Source: CAMLLJ01 sp035759585
GTDB lineage: Bacteria > Gemmatimonadota > Gemmatimonadetes > Gemmatimonadales > GWC2-71-9
Assembly (NCBI GenBank): GCA_035759585.1
Contig: DASTUP010000056.1
Coordinates: forward strand, 1 to 6,359
Reading direction: 5' to 3'
Length of the DNA: 6,359 bases
Shown: piece by piece, positions 1-5,705 of the stretch
Numbering within the stretch: the stretch's first letter is position 1
How the letters are laid out: every line of letters starts with the position of its first letter
Made by a program: the position numbers and the translations under genes
Notes under the pieces: generated by a model
What the model was told of the DNA's origin: nothing
The model's database searches: none
The model's input: the letters and a program-made list of their open reading frames with translations, nothing else

Positions 1-2
1 CG

Positions 3-299
3 CGCCTCGATGCGGAGGTGGTCCGGCTGGCGGGGGAGGCGATGGCGGCGGGGCTCGAGGGCATCGTCTGCTCCCCGCGCGAGCTGGTGATGGTGCGCGG
101 CGTGGTGGGGGAAGGGAAGCGGCTCGTGGTGCCAGGCATACGAGGTGCCTCGGATGCCAGGGGCGATCAGGTCCGCACCGCCACGCCGTCCGAAGCTGCC
201 GCGGCGGGTGCGACGCACCTCGTGGTCGGCCGCCCGATCATCGCCGCTGCCGACCCGGGGGGCGCCTTTTCCGGCATGATGGAGGAGATCGGGCTGTAA
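3..299 (+). CDS. pyrF: Orotidine 5'-phosphate decarboxylase, C-terminal part (5' end outside window)
   Basis: PyrF decarboxylates orotidine 5'-phosphate to UMP, the last step of de novo pyrimidine synthesis in the cytoplasm. Only the last 98 residues are visible; the frame is open from base 3 to a TAA at 297-299. The segment reads through the family's C-terminal landmarks in order: GLEGIVCSPREL, then VVPGIRG, then GDQVRTATPSEA, then THLVVGRPI. The PGIR, DQ.R..TP and VGRPI blocks form the phosphate-binding end of the TIM barrel in this family. The catalytic Lys/Asp cluster lies in the missing N-terminal part. Bacterial PyrF is usually about 230-245 residues, so about 140 are off the left edge. 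The gene ends 18 bp before the -35 hexamer of the following ribosomal operon, and no obvious intrinsic terminator separates them, so some read-through is possible. The identity is firm. Confidence 0.95.
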   Translation, partial: RLDAEVVRLAGEAMAAGLEGIVCSPRELVMVRGVVGEGKRLVVPGIRGASDARGDQVRTATPSEAAAAGATHLVVGRPIIAAADPGGAFSGMMEEIGL

Positions 300-317
300 C
301 CCCCCAACCCGGTTCCC

Positions 318-346
318 TTGCGTCACTTCCGCCCCCCGTGTATAAT
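318..346 (+). promoter_or_regulatory. Sigma70-type promoter of the rpmJ-rplQ operon
   Basis: A TTGCGT -35 hexamer (318-323) and a perfect TATAAT -10 hexamer (341-346) are separated by the optimal 17 bp. A consensus -10 box is unlikely by chance in DNA this GC-rich. Transcription would start near 353, giving a leader of about 55 nt before rpmJ. It sits between the pyrF stop and the first ribosomal gene, where an operon promoter is expected. The TG before the -10 box is directly adjacent rather than one base away, so it is not a proper extended -10. Confidence 0.85.
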
Positions 347-407
347 GCGAAGCTAGACTTTAACCGGGCTTTTTCCGGCCGAGGGCGCCTTTCTTCTGGA
401 GACGTGC
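347..407 (+). other. 5' leader of the ribosomal operon
   Basis: This is the probable untranslated leader between the promoter and rpmJ. It contains a short CCGG-N7-CCGG inverted repeat (364-378) with a T-rich loop and ends in the rpmJ Shine-Dalgarno sequence. In E. coli, S4 represses the alpha operon through a pseudoknot in the rpsM leader. I cannot recognise that structure here, so any S4 feedback site is only a possibility. Confidence 0.35.
398..401 (+). promoter_or_regulatory. Ribosome binding site of rpmJ (supports the GTG start)
   Basis: GGAG lies 6 nt upstream of the GTG at 408. It supports this GTG as the start of L36. A second GTG at 404 is in a different frame and is too close to the SD. 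Confidence 0.75.
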
Positions 408-524
408 GTGAAGGTTCGTTCGAGTGTCAAGCCGATTTGCGAGCATTGCAAGGTGATCAAGCGCCAGGGAGTCACGCGGATCATCTGCAAGCGCAATCCG
501 AAGCACAAGCAGCGGCAGGGCTGA
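408..524 (+). CDS. rpmJ: 50S ribosomal protein L36 (bL36), zinc-ribbon form
   Basis: L36 is the smallest protein of the large ribosomal subunit and binds 23S rRNA. This 38-residue gene starts with GTG and is easily missed because of its length. The translation begins MKVRSSVKPICEHCKVI and ends PKHKQRQG, a typical L36 along its full length. The zinc-ribbon ligands are all present at C11, C14, C27 and H33, so this is the metal-binding C+ form and not the cysteine-less paralog. A GGAG Shine-Dalgarno lies 6 nt upstream. The TGA stop is followed after one base by the rpsM ATG, so it heads the alpha-type operon. In many bacteria infA or secY lies immediately upstream of rpmJ; here there is a promoter and pyrF instead. 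The identity is certain. Confidence 0.97.
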   Translation: MKVRSSVKPICEHCKVIKRQGVTRIICKRNPKHKQRQG

Positions 525-525
525 T

Positions 526-906
526 ATGGCACGCATCGCAGGAGTGGACCTTCCGCGCGACAAGCGGGTCGAAGTTGCGCTGACCTACATCTTCGGTATC
601 GGCCGTCCCACCAGCAGCCGCATCCTCACCGAGACGGGCGTCGGAGCAGACACGCGGGTCCGGGACCTCTCGGACGCCGAGGTGGCCCGGCTGCGCCAGT
701 ACATCGAGCGCTCGCTGCGCGTCGAGGGCGCGCTGCGCACCGAAGTCGCGATGAACATCAAGCGCCTGATGGACATCGGGAGCTATCGCGGCATCCGTCA
801 TCGCCGCGGCCTCCCGGTCCGCGGGCAGCGCACGCACACGAACGCCCGGACGAAGAAGGGCCCGCGCCGCGCCATCGCCGGCAAGAAGAAAGTGACGAAG
901 AAGTAA
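526..906 (+). CDS. rpsM: 30S ribosomal protein S13 (uS13)
   Basis: S13 sits in the head of the small subunit, contacts 16S rRNA and forms bridges to the 50S subunit; its basic C-terminal tail reaches toward the P-site tRNA. The protein is 126 residues, normal for the family. It opens MARIAGVDLPRDKRVE and carries the helix-two-turn-helix segment YIFGIG (21-26), the GSYRGIRHRRGLPVRGQRT block (85-103) and a lysine/arginine-rich tail ending KKKVTKK. The ATG is one base after the rpmJ stop. AGGG at 517-520 gives a 5-nt SD spacing, so translation is probably coupled to L36. It is the second gene of the operon and joins rpsK without any spacer. Nothing is unusual in the protein. Confidence 0.98.
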   Translation: MARIAGVDLPRDKRVEVALTYIFGIGRPTSSRILTETGVGADTRVRDLSDAEVARLRQYIERSLRVEGALRTEVAMNIKRLMDIGSYRGIRHRRGLPVRGQRTHTNARTKKGPRRAIAGKKKVTKK

Positions 907-1305
907 ATGACCGCACCAGCGAAGCCGACCACGGGCGGCAAGAAGGCAAAGAAGGTCGTCGAGAGCGAGGGCGTTGCCCACATCGCCGCGACCTTCAACA
1001 ACGTGCTGATCACGATCACCGACATGAAGGGCAATGCCCTCGCGTGGGGCACCGCCGGCAAGGCGGGCTTCAAGGGATCGAAGAAGAGCACCCCGTTCGC
1101 GGCCACCGTCGCGGCGGAAAACTGCGGCCGCGAGGCCATGAACCTCGGCCTGCGCCGCGTGCACGTCCGCGTGCAGGGGCCGGGAAGCGGTCGCGAGTCG
1201 GCCATCCAGGCGCTCGCATCGGTCGGTCTCCGCGTGGTCTCGATCCGGGACGTCACGCCGATCCCTCACAACGGGTGCCGTCCCCCGAAGAAGCGGCGGG
1301 TCTGA
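907..1305 (+). CDS. rpsK: 30S ribosomal protein S11 (uS11)
   Basis: S11 lies on the platform of the 30S subunit near the mRNA exit and the E site, next to S18 and S21 where these are present. The 132-residue product has a lysine-rich N-terminal extension of about 20 residues, then the conserved core: VAHIAATFNNVLITITD (23-39), GSKKSTPFAA (57-66), VQGPGSGRESAI (89-100) and the hallmark C-terminus TPIPHNGCRPPKKRRV. The Asn-Gly pair at 122-123 matches the site that carries isoaspartate in E. coli S11. The ATG follows the rpsM TAA with no intervening base. The only ribosome-binding help is the purine-rich end of rpsM (GAAGAAG), which suggests translational coupling. The identity is certain. Confidence 0.98.
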   Translation: MTAPAKPTTGGKKAKKVVESEGVAHIAATFNNVLITITDMKGNALAWGTAGKAGFKGSKKSTPFAATVAAENCGREAMNLGLRRVHVRVQGPGSGRESAIQALASVGLRVVSIRDVTPIPHNGCRPPKKRRV

Positions 1306-1308
1306 TTC

Positions 1309-1947
<639 letters not shown>

Positions 1948-1949
1948 CC

Positions 1950-2993
1950 ATGAGCATCGATCTGACCGGCCTGGTCCGCCCGCACGTCGTCGAGATGACG
2001 AAGCGGGAGGACAACCCGAACATCGCCGAGTTCCGCCTGCAGCCGCTCGAGCGGGGCTTCGGTTATACGCTGGGCAACTCGCTCCGCCGCCTCCTCCTTT
2101 CGTCGCTGCGCGGCAGTGCCGTGTGGGGCTTCCGGCTCGAGGGCGTGGTGCACGAGCACCAGACGGTGGCGGGCGTCCTCGAGGACGTGCACCAGATCAT
2201 CCAGCGCCTCAAGTCGCTGACGCTGGTGCTCGATCCCGAAGTGGACGAGGCCACGCTGCACATCAAGCGCGAGGGCGCCGGTCCGGTCTACGCGCGGGAC
2301 ATCCAGCCGCACGGCTCGGTGCGCGTCGTGAATCCCGATCACCTGCTCTTCACGATGCAGGACGACCGGGACATCTCGATGGAGCTCTTCGTCAACAAGG
2401 GCCGCGGCTACGTCGAGGCCGAGCTGCATCCGTCGGACCGCTCGGTGCCGGTGGACCTCGTCCGCATCGACGCCATCTACAACCCGGTCCGGCGCGCCAA
2501 TTTCACCGTCGCGGAAACCCGCGTCGGCCAGCGCACCGACTACGATCGCCTCACCGTTTCGGTCGAGACGAACGGCACGATCACGCCGGAAGACGCCATC
2601 GCGTACGCCGCCGCGCTCGCGCAGGAGCATTTCCGGTTCTTCGTCGAGTTCGGCAAGGTGCCGGTCATGCGGGAAGGCGCCGCGGCCGGTCCGAACAGCC
2701 TCCGCGAGCGGCTCTCGCAGCCGATCGACGATCTCGGCCTTTCGGTGCGCTCACTCAACTCCCTCAAGAACTCGAACATCCGCACCCTGCGGGACCTGGT
2801 CGAGCTCTCCGAGGATGAGCTCCTCAAGGTGAAGAACGTCGGCGACAAGGCGCTGCAGGAAATCGCCGAGCTGCTGAGAAACAGGCAATTGAACTTCGGC
2901 ATGGGCTTCGAAGAGGTCGATGGGGACCTCCGCGTCACCCGCGCCGGCCAGCCGCCGGCCATGCAGCCCGCCGGCAATGGAGACACCCCGTAA
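1950..2993 (+). CDS. rpoA: DNA-directed RNA polymerase subunit alpha
   Basis: The alpha dimer nucleates RNA polymerase assembly, and its C-terminal domain contacts UP elements and activators. The product is 347 residues from the ATG at 1950. The N-terminal domain (about 1-235) has the conserved FGYTLGNSLRRLLLSS block (37-52), which includes the arginine pair (46-47) used in subunit contacts, and IDAIYNPVRRANFTVAETR (173-191). A linker of about 20 residues follows. The alphaCTD (about 257-318) keeps the equivalents of the E. coli DNA-contact residues R265, N268, L270, K271, G296, K298 and E302 (here R267, N270, L272, K273, G298, K300, E304). C269 and S299 are replaced by Ser and Ala. A tail of about 29 residues, partly Pro/Gly-rich, follows the CTD. 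A GTG at 1944 overlapping the rpsD stop would add two residues, but the ATG has GAAG 5 nt upstream and gives the more usual N-terminus. Confidence 0.97.
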   Translation: MSIDLTGLVRPHVVEMTKREDNPNIAEFRLQPLERGFGYTLGNSLRRLLLSSLRGSAVWGFRLEGVVHEHQTVAGVLEDVHQIIQRLKSLTLVLDPEVDEATLHIKREGAGPVYARDIQPHGSVRVVNPDHLLFTMQDDRDISMELFVNKGRGYVEAELHPSDRSVPVDLVRIDAIYNPVRRANFTVAETRVGQRTDYDRLTVSVETNGTITPEDAIAYAAALAQEHFRFFVEFGKVPVMREGAAAGPNSLRERLSQPIDDLGLSVRSLNSLKNSNIRTLRDLVELSEDELLKVKNVGDKALQEIAELLRNRQLNFGMGFEEVDGDLRVTRAGQPPAMQPAGNGDTP

Positions 2994-3349
2994 TGCGTCA
3001 CCGTGCCAAGGGCCGGCAGCTCTCGCGGACGTCCACCCACCGCCGCGCGCTGCTCAACAACATGGCCACGAGCCTCTTCGAGCACGGCCGGGTGGTCACG
3101 ACCGAGGCCAAGGCCAAGGAGTTGCGCCCGTTCGCCGAGAAGCTCATCACGCTCGCGCGGCGCGGCGACCTCCATGCCCGCCGACTCGTCGAGCGGAAGA
3201 TCAAGGACCGCGAGGTCCTGAGCCGTCTCTTCTCCGAGATCGGCCCGCGCTTCGCGTCGCGGCCCGGTGGCTACACGCGGATCCTCAAGCTGGGGCACCG
3301 CCCCGGCGATGGCGCCGACGTGGCGCGCATCGAGCTCCTGGATGCGTGA
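2993..3349 (+). CDS. rplQ: 50S ribosomal protein L17 (bL17)
   Basis: L17 binds 23S rRNA near the polypeptide exit tunnel of the large subunit. The protein has 118 residues, a typical short bacterial length. It starts MRHRAKGRQLSRTSTHRRAL and continues with LLNNMATSLFEHGRVVTTEAKAKE in the expected order. The KLITLARRGDLHARR segment (50-64) and the ending GGYTRILKLGHRPGD-GADVARIELLD are also family landmarks. The ATG shares its A with the last base of the rpoA TAA (TAATG). A GGAG 10 nt upstream serves as the ribosome binding site, so translation is probably coupled to alpha. It is the last gene of the operon, and an intrinsic terminator begins 21 bp after its stop. Confidence 0.98.
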   Translation: MRHRAKGRQLSRTSTHRRALLNNMATSLFEHGRVVTTEAKAKELRPFAEKLITLARRGDLHARRLVERKIKDREVLSRLFSEIGPRFASRPGGYTRILKLGHRPGDGADVARIELLDA

Positions 3350-3370
3350 GGCTGCGGGACTGGAAATCAG

Positions 3371-3400
3371 AAAGGGGACCCCGATGGGTCCCCTTTTTCT
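3371..3400 (+). terminator. Intrinsic terminator of the rpmJ-rplQ operon, possibly bidirectional
   Basis: An 11-bp perfect stem (3371-3381 pairing with 3386-3396) closes a CGAT tetraloop and runs into TTTTTCTT. The core GGGGACCC/GGGTCCCC is GC-rich, as expected of a rho-independent terminator, and it lies just after rplQ. On the minus strand the same hairpin is followed by TTTCTGATTT, a poorer T-tract, so it may also end the rpmB transcript arriving from the other side. Confidence 0.92.
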
Positions 3401-3417
3401 TGGGCTGGAGCTCATTC

Positions 3418-3439
3418 GCCCCGGGCTGCAGCCCGGGGC
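3418..3439. repeat. Perfect 22-bp palindrome between rplQ and rpmB
   Basis: Bases 3418-3439 equal their own reverse complement. As RNA they would form a 9-bp all-G/C stem with a TGCA loop. The element starts 10 nt after the rpmB stop on the minus strand and has no T-tract on either side, so it is not a standard terminator. It could be a stabilising 3' hairpin of the rpmB mRNA or a protein-binding site. The palindrome is certain; the role is inferred. Confidence 0.75.
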
Positions 3440-3449
3440 CGCGAGAGGC

Positions 3450-3641
3450 TCAGACCGCCTTGCGGATCTTGTTGCTCTTGAGGCACTGGGTGCAGACACG
3501 CACTCGCCTGGGCGCGCCATCGACCAGGACGCGAACCGTCTGGAGGTTCGGGTACCAGCGGCGGTTCGTGCGGTTGTTGGCGTGGCTCACGTTGTGGCCG
3601 GTGGTCGGCCCCTTGGCGCACACGGTGCAGACCCGTGCCAT
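3450..3641 (-). CDS. rpmB: 50S ribosomal protein L28 (bL28), zinc-ribbon form
   Basis: L28 is a small protein of the large subunit that binds 23S rRNA. The 63-residue product reads MARVCTVCAKGPTTGHNVSH, then NNRTNRRWYPNLQ, and ends RVCTQCLKSNKIRKAV. The four zinc-ribbon cysteines are present at 5, 8, 50 and 53, so it is the C+ form. The frame stays open 44 codons further upstream with another ATG at 3773, but the family starts at MARVC. An AAGGA Shine-Dalgarno (3649-3653, minus strand) sits 7 nt before the ATG at 3641, so the short start is correct. In many bacteria rpmB pairs with rpmG; here it is a lone gene, convergent with rplQ and divergent from gmd. The identity is firm. Confidence 0.96.
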   Translation of the reverse strand: MARVCTVCAKGPTTGHNVSHANNRTNRRWYPNLQTVRVLVDGAPRRVRVCTQCLKSNKIRKAV

Positions 3642-3772
3642 ATGTCCGTCCTTCGAGAAGCGTTCCGGATTCGCGCAGTGCAGACGCCCTTGTCCGCCCC
3701 GGCGGAATGTTCTAAACAAGCCTCGAAACTTAATTTGCGAAGCCTTCTGACGCAACGCCCACTGGAGGCTCA
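3642..3772. promoter_or_regulatory. Divergent intergenic region with probable promoters for rpmB (minus) and gmd (plus)
   Basis: This 131-bp gap separates the divergent starts of rpmB and gmd and contains the most AT-rich patch nearby (about 3706-3736), as expected of promoter DNA. Minus-strand candidate for rpmB: TTGCGT at 3750-3755, 17 bp, TAAGTT at 3727-3732; its -35 is identical to that of the rpmJ promoter. Plus-strand candidate for gmd: TTGTCC at 3690-3695, 17 bp, TAAACA at 3713-3718. Both -10 boxes match the consensus at only three positions, so the individual boxes are weak guesses. At least one promoter in each direction is required by the gene layout. GGAGG at 3764-3768 is a strong SD for gmd. 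Confidence 0.45.
3649..3653 (-). promoter_or_regulatory. Ribosome binding site of rpmB (decides the start)
   Basis: On the minus strand AAGGA lies 7 nt upstream of the ATG at 3641. It fixes the start of the 63-residue L28 and argues against the 107-residue upstream-extended reading. Confidence 0.8.
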
Positions 3773-4741
3773 ATGCCCAAGGCGCTGATCACCGGAGTCA
3801 CCGGGCAGGACGGCTCCTATCTCGCGGAGCTCCTGCTGGAAAAGGGGTACGAGGTGGTCGGCGTCGTCCGCCGGACGAGCCACCACAGCTATGAGCGCAT
3901 CGAGCACCTCATCGACCGGCTCGAGATCGTCGCGGCGGACCTCCTCGACCAGCACTCCCTCACCCAGGTCATCCAGCGGTCACGGCCGGACGAGGTGTAC
4001 AACCTCGCTGCCCAGAGTTACGTCCCGACCTCGTGGACGCAGCCGGTCCTCACCGGGGAATTCACCGCCCTGGGCGTGACTCGTATCCTCGAGGCGATCC
4101 GCCTTGCCCATCCCGCGGCGCGCTTCTACCAGGCCAGCTCATCGGAGATGTTCGGACGCGTGCAGGAGACGCCGCAGACCGAGCGCACGTCGTTCTATCC
4201 CCGCTCGCCGTATGGCGTGGCGAAGGTCTACGGCCACTGGATCACGGTGAACTACCGCGAGTCGTACGGGCTCTACGCGGTAAGCGGGATCCTCTTCAAT
4301 CACGAGTCGCCGCGCCGCGGTATCGAGTTCGTGACGCGCAAGGTGACCGACGGCGTGGCGCGCATCAAGCTCGGGCTCGCAACGGAGCTCCGGCTCGGGA
4401 ACCTCGACGCCCGCCGCGACTGGGGCTTTGCCGGCGACTACGTGGACGCGATGTGGCGGATGCTGCAGCAGCCGGAGCCGCGCGACTACGTGATCGGCAC
4501 CGGCATTTCCCACAGCGTGCGCGATCTGGTCGAAGCCGCGTTCTCCCATGTGGGTCTGGACTGGGAGAAGCACGTGCGGGTCGATCCCGACTTCATCCGC
4601 CCCGCCGAGGTGGACGTCCTGACCGGTGATGCCTCGAGAGCCCGCGCCGAGCTCGGCTGGACCCCCACTGTGAGCTTCCGCGACCTCGTCGCGATGATGG
4701 TGGACGCCGACCTCGCGCGCCTCGAGGCGCGCCGCCGGTGA
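3773..4741 (+). CDS. gmd: GDP-mannose 4,6-dehydratase
   Basis: GMD converts GDP-D-mannose to GDP-4-keto-6-deoxy-D-mannose with bound NADP+. This is the branch point toward GDP-rhamnose, GDP-fucose and related sugars used in surface polysaccharides. The 322-residue protein is an extended short-chain dehydrogenase. The Rossmann motif GVTGQDGSYLAE is at 8-19 (G8, G11, G14), and the catalytic set is S123, E125 and Y147-X3-K151 (YGVAK). The usual catalytic Thr of the E. coli enzyme is Ser here, a conservative change. GMD-specific blocks are intact: FYPRSPYGVAK (141-151), WITVNYRESYGLYA (156-169), LFNHESPRRG (174-183), FVTRKVTDGVARI (186-198) and NLDARRDWGFAGDYV (210-224). The length fits the short bacterial GMDs. 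GGAGG lies 4 nt before the ATG. The next gene starts 10 bp after the stop, so the two form an operon. Confidence 0.95.
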   Translation: MPKALITGVTGQDGSYLAELLLEKGYEVVGVVRRTSHHSYERIEHLIDRLEIVAADLLDQHSLTQVIQRSRPDEVYNLAAQSYVPTSWTQPVLTGEFTALGVTRILEAIRLAHPAARFYQASSSEMFGRVQETPQTERTSFYPRSPYGVAKVYGHWITVNYRESYGLYAVSGILFNHESPRRGIEFVTRKVTDGVARIKLGLATELRLGNLDARRDWGFAGDYVDAMWRMLQQPEPRDYVIGTGISHSVRDLVEAAFSHVGLDWEKHVRVDPDFIRPAEVDVLTGDASRARAELGWTPTVSFRDLVAMMVDADLARLEARRR

Positions 4742-4751
4742 CGGAGCCGCA

Positions 4752-5705
4752 GTGAAGGTCCTCGTCACGGGCGCGGACGGCTTCGTCGGGCGGTATCTCG
4801 TCCGGCAGCTGCTGGCATCCGGCCATGCCGTGATCGCCGCCGTGCGCCGTGGTGGGGCGGCGCCCGACAGCTGGCTCGACGCCGGAGAGCAGAAGGACGT
4901 CGAGCCGCTCGAGTTCGATCTCGAGGACCCCGCTGCGGCCGATGCCGCGGCCCGCCGACGGCCCGACGGGGTGATTCATCTCGCGGCCGTGGCGTCCAGC
5001 CGGGAGGCGCGACGCGATCCGGGGCTGGCCTGGACGGTCAATGCCGCCGGAACTGCCCGGCTGCTCGAAGCCCTCGGTGCCGAGCGGGCGCGTGGCGCCT
5101 GCGACCCGGTCGTGGTCGTCGTCTCGAGCGGCGAGGTCTACGGGGCCGGCGCCGAGCGGCCCAGGCACGAGACCGACGCGGTTCGTCCGCAGTCACCCTA
5201 TGCCGCCACGAAGGCAGCCGCGGAAATCGGGGCGCTGGAGATCGCGCGACGCACGGGCCTTCGCGTGATCATCGCGCGGGCGTTCCAGCACACCGGACCC
5301 GGCCAGGCGGAGCTGTATGTGGTGCCGGCCCTCGCCCGGCGTCTGGCTGAAGCCCGCCGCGCCGGCCGCCGCGACATTCCGGTGGGCAATCTCGAGCCGG
5401 TTCGCGATATCACCGACGTACGCGACGTCGTTGCGGCGTACGTTGCGCTGCTCGAGCGGGGCGCTGCAGGGGAGATCTACAACGTGGCGCGGGGGGAGGG
5501 AATCGCACTGGCGGACGTATTTGTGAAGCTCGCACGGATCCTCGAGACCGACGCAGTGCCCATCCCCGACGCATCGCTCGTCCGCTCAGGCGATATTCCT
5601 CATCTCGTCGGAGATCCGGCGAAGATCCGGGCGGCCACGGGATGGATTCCCGCCCATACAATCGATCAGACACTCCGGGACGTGGTGGATGCCCAAGCGG
5701 ACTGA
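4752..5705 (+). CDS. rmd: NAD-dependent epimerase/dehydratase family protein, probable GDP-4-keto-6-deoxy-D-mannose reductase
   Basis: The predicted role is reduction of the GMD product to GDP-D-rhamnose with NAD(P)H in the cytoplasm. The 317-residue protein is an extended SDR: GADGFVG at 7-13, a V-SSGEVYG catalytic block with S126, and Y150-X3-K154 (YAATK). The HTGPGQ motif (180-185), the segment VGNLEPVRDITDVRDVVAAY (211-230) and GEIYNVARGEG (240-250) are the pattern I associate with RMD. They do not look like GDP-fucose synthase (Fcl), which has a different catalytic block. The start is a GTG with GGAG 5 nt upstream. The gene follows gmd by 10 bp, and the usual GMD-RMD pairing supports the assignment. 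Its last 17 bases overlap carB. The SDR family call is certain; the substrate is inferred, and another GDP- or dTDP-keto-sugar is possible. Confidence 0.8.
   Translation: MKVLVTGADGFVGRYLVRQLLASGHAVIAAVRRGGAAPDSWLDAGEQKDVEPLEFDLEDPAAADAAARRRPDGVIHLAAVASSREARRDPGLAWTVNAAGTARLLEALGAERARGACDPVVVVVSSGEVYGAGAERPRHETDAVRPQSPYAATKAAAEIGALEIARRTGLRVIIARAFQHTGPGQAELYVVPALARRLAEARRAGRRDIPVGNLEPVRDITDVRDVVAAYVALLERGAAGEIYNVARGEGIALADVFVKLARILETDAVPIPDASLVRSGDIPHLVGDPAKIRAATGWIPAHTIDQTLRDVVDAQAD

Noticed and set aside
135..158. Imperfect hairpin inside pyrF (GGCAT/ATGCC with inner CGAG/CTCG and a GTGC loop)
   Set aside because: It lies within the codons for the conserved PGIR...DQ segment, has no T-tract, and is plausible as a chance result of GC-rich coding sequence.
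300..317. Possible terminator of pyrF
   Set aside because: The stretch is C-rich with no stable stem followed by T residues, so no terminator can be supported.
481..1269. Long open frame on the minus strand opposite rpsM and rpsK
   Set aside because: It is antisense to two certain ribosomal genes, its composition is Arg/Ala/Asp-rich as expected of a GC-rich shadow frame, and it has no recognisable domain.
3642..3773. N-terminal extension of L28 to 107 residues on the minus strand, starting at an ATG at 3773
   Set aside because: The family starts at MARVC, an AAGGA Shine-Dalgarno precedes the inner ATG at 3641, and the extension covers the divergent promoter region.
4139..5168. Minus-strand open frames opposite gmd and rmd
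   Set aside because: They oppose well-conserved SDR coding sequence and show His/Arg/Gly-rich shadow composition with no domain.
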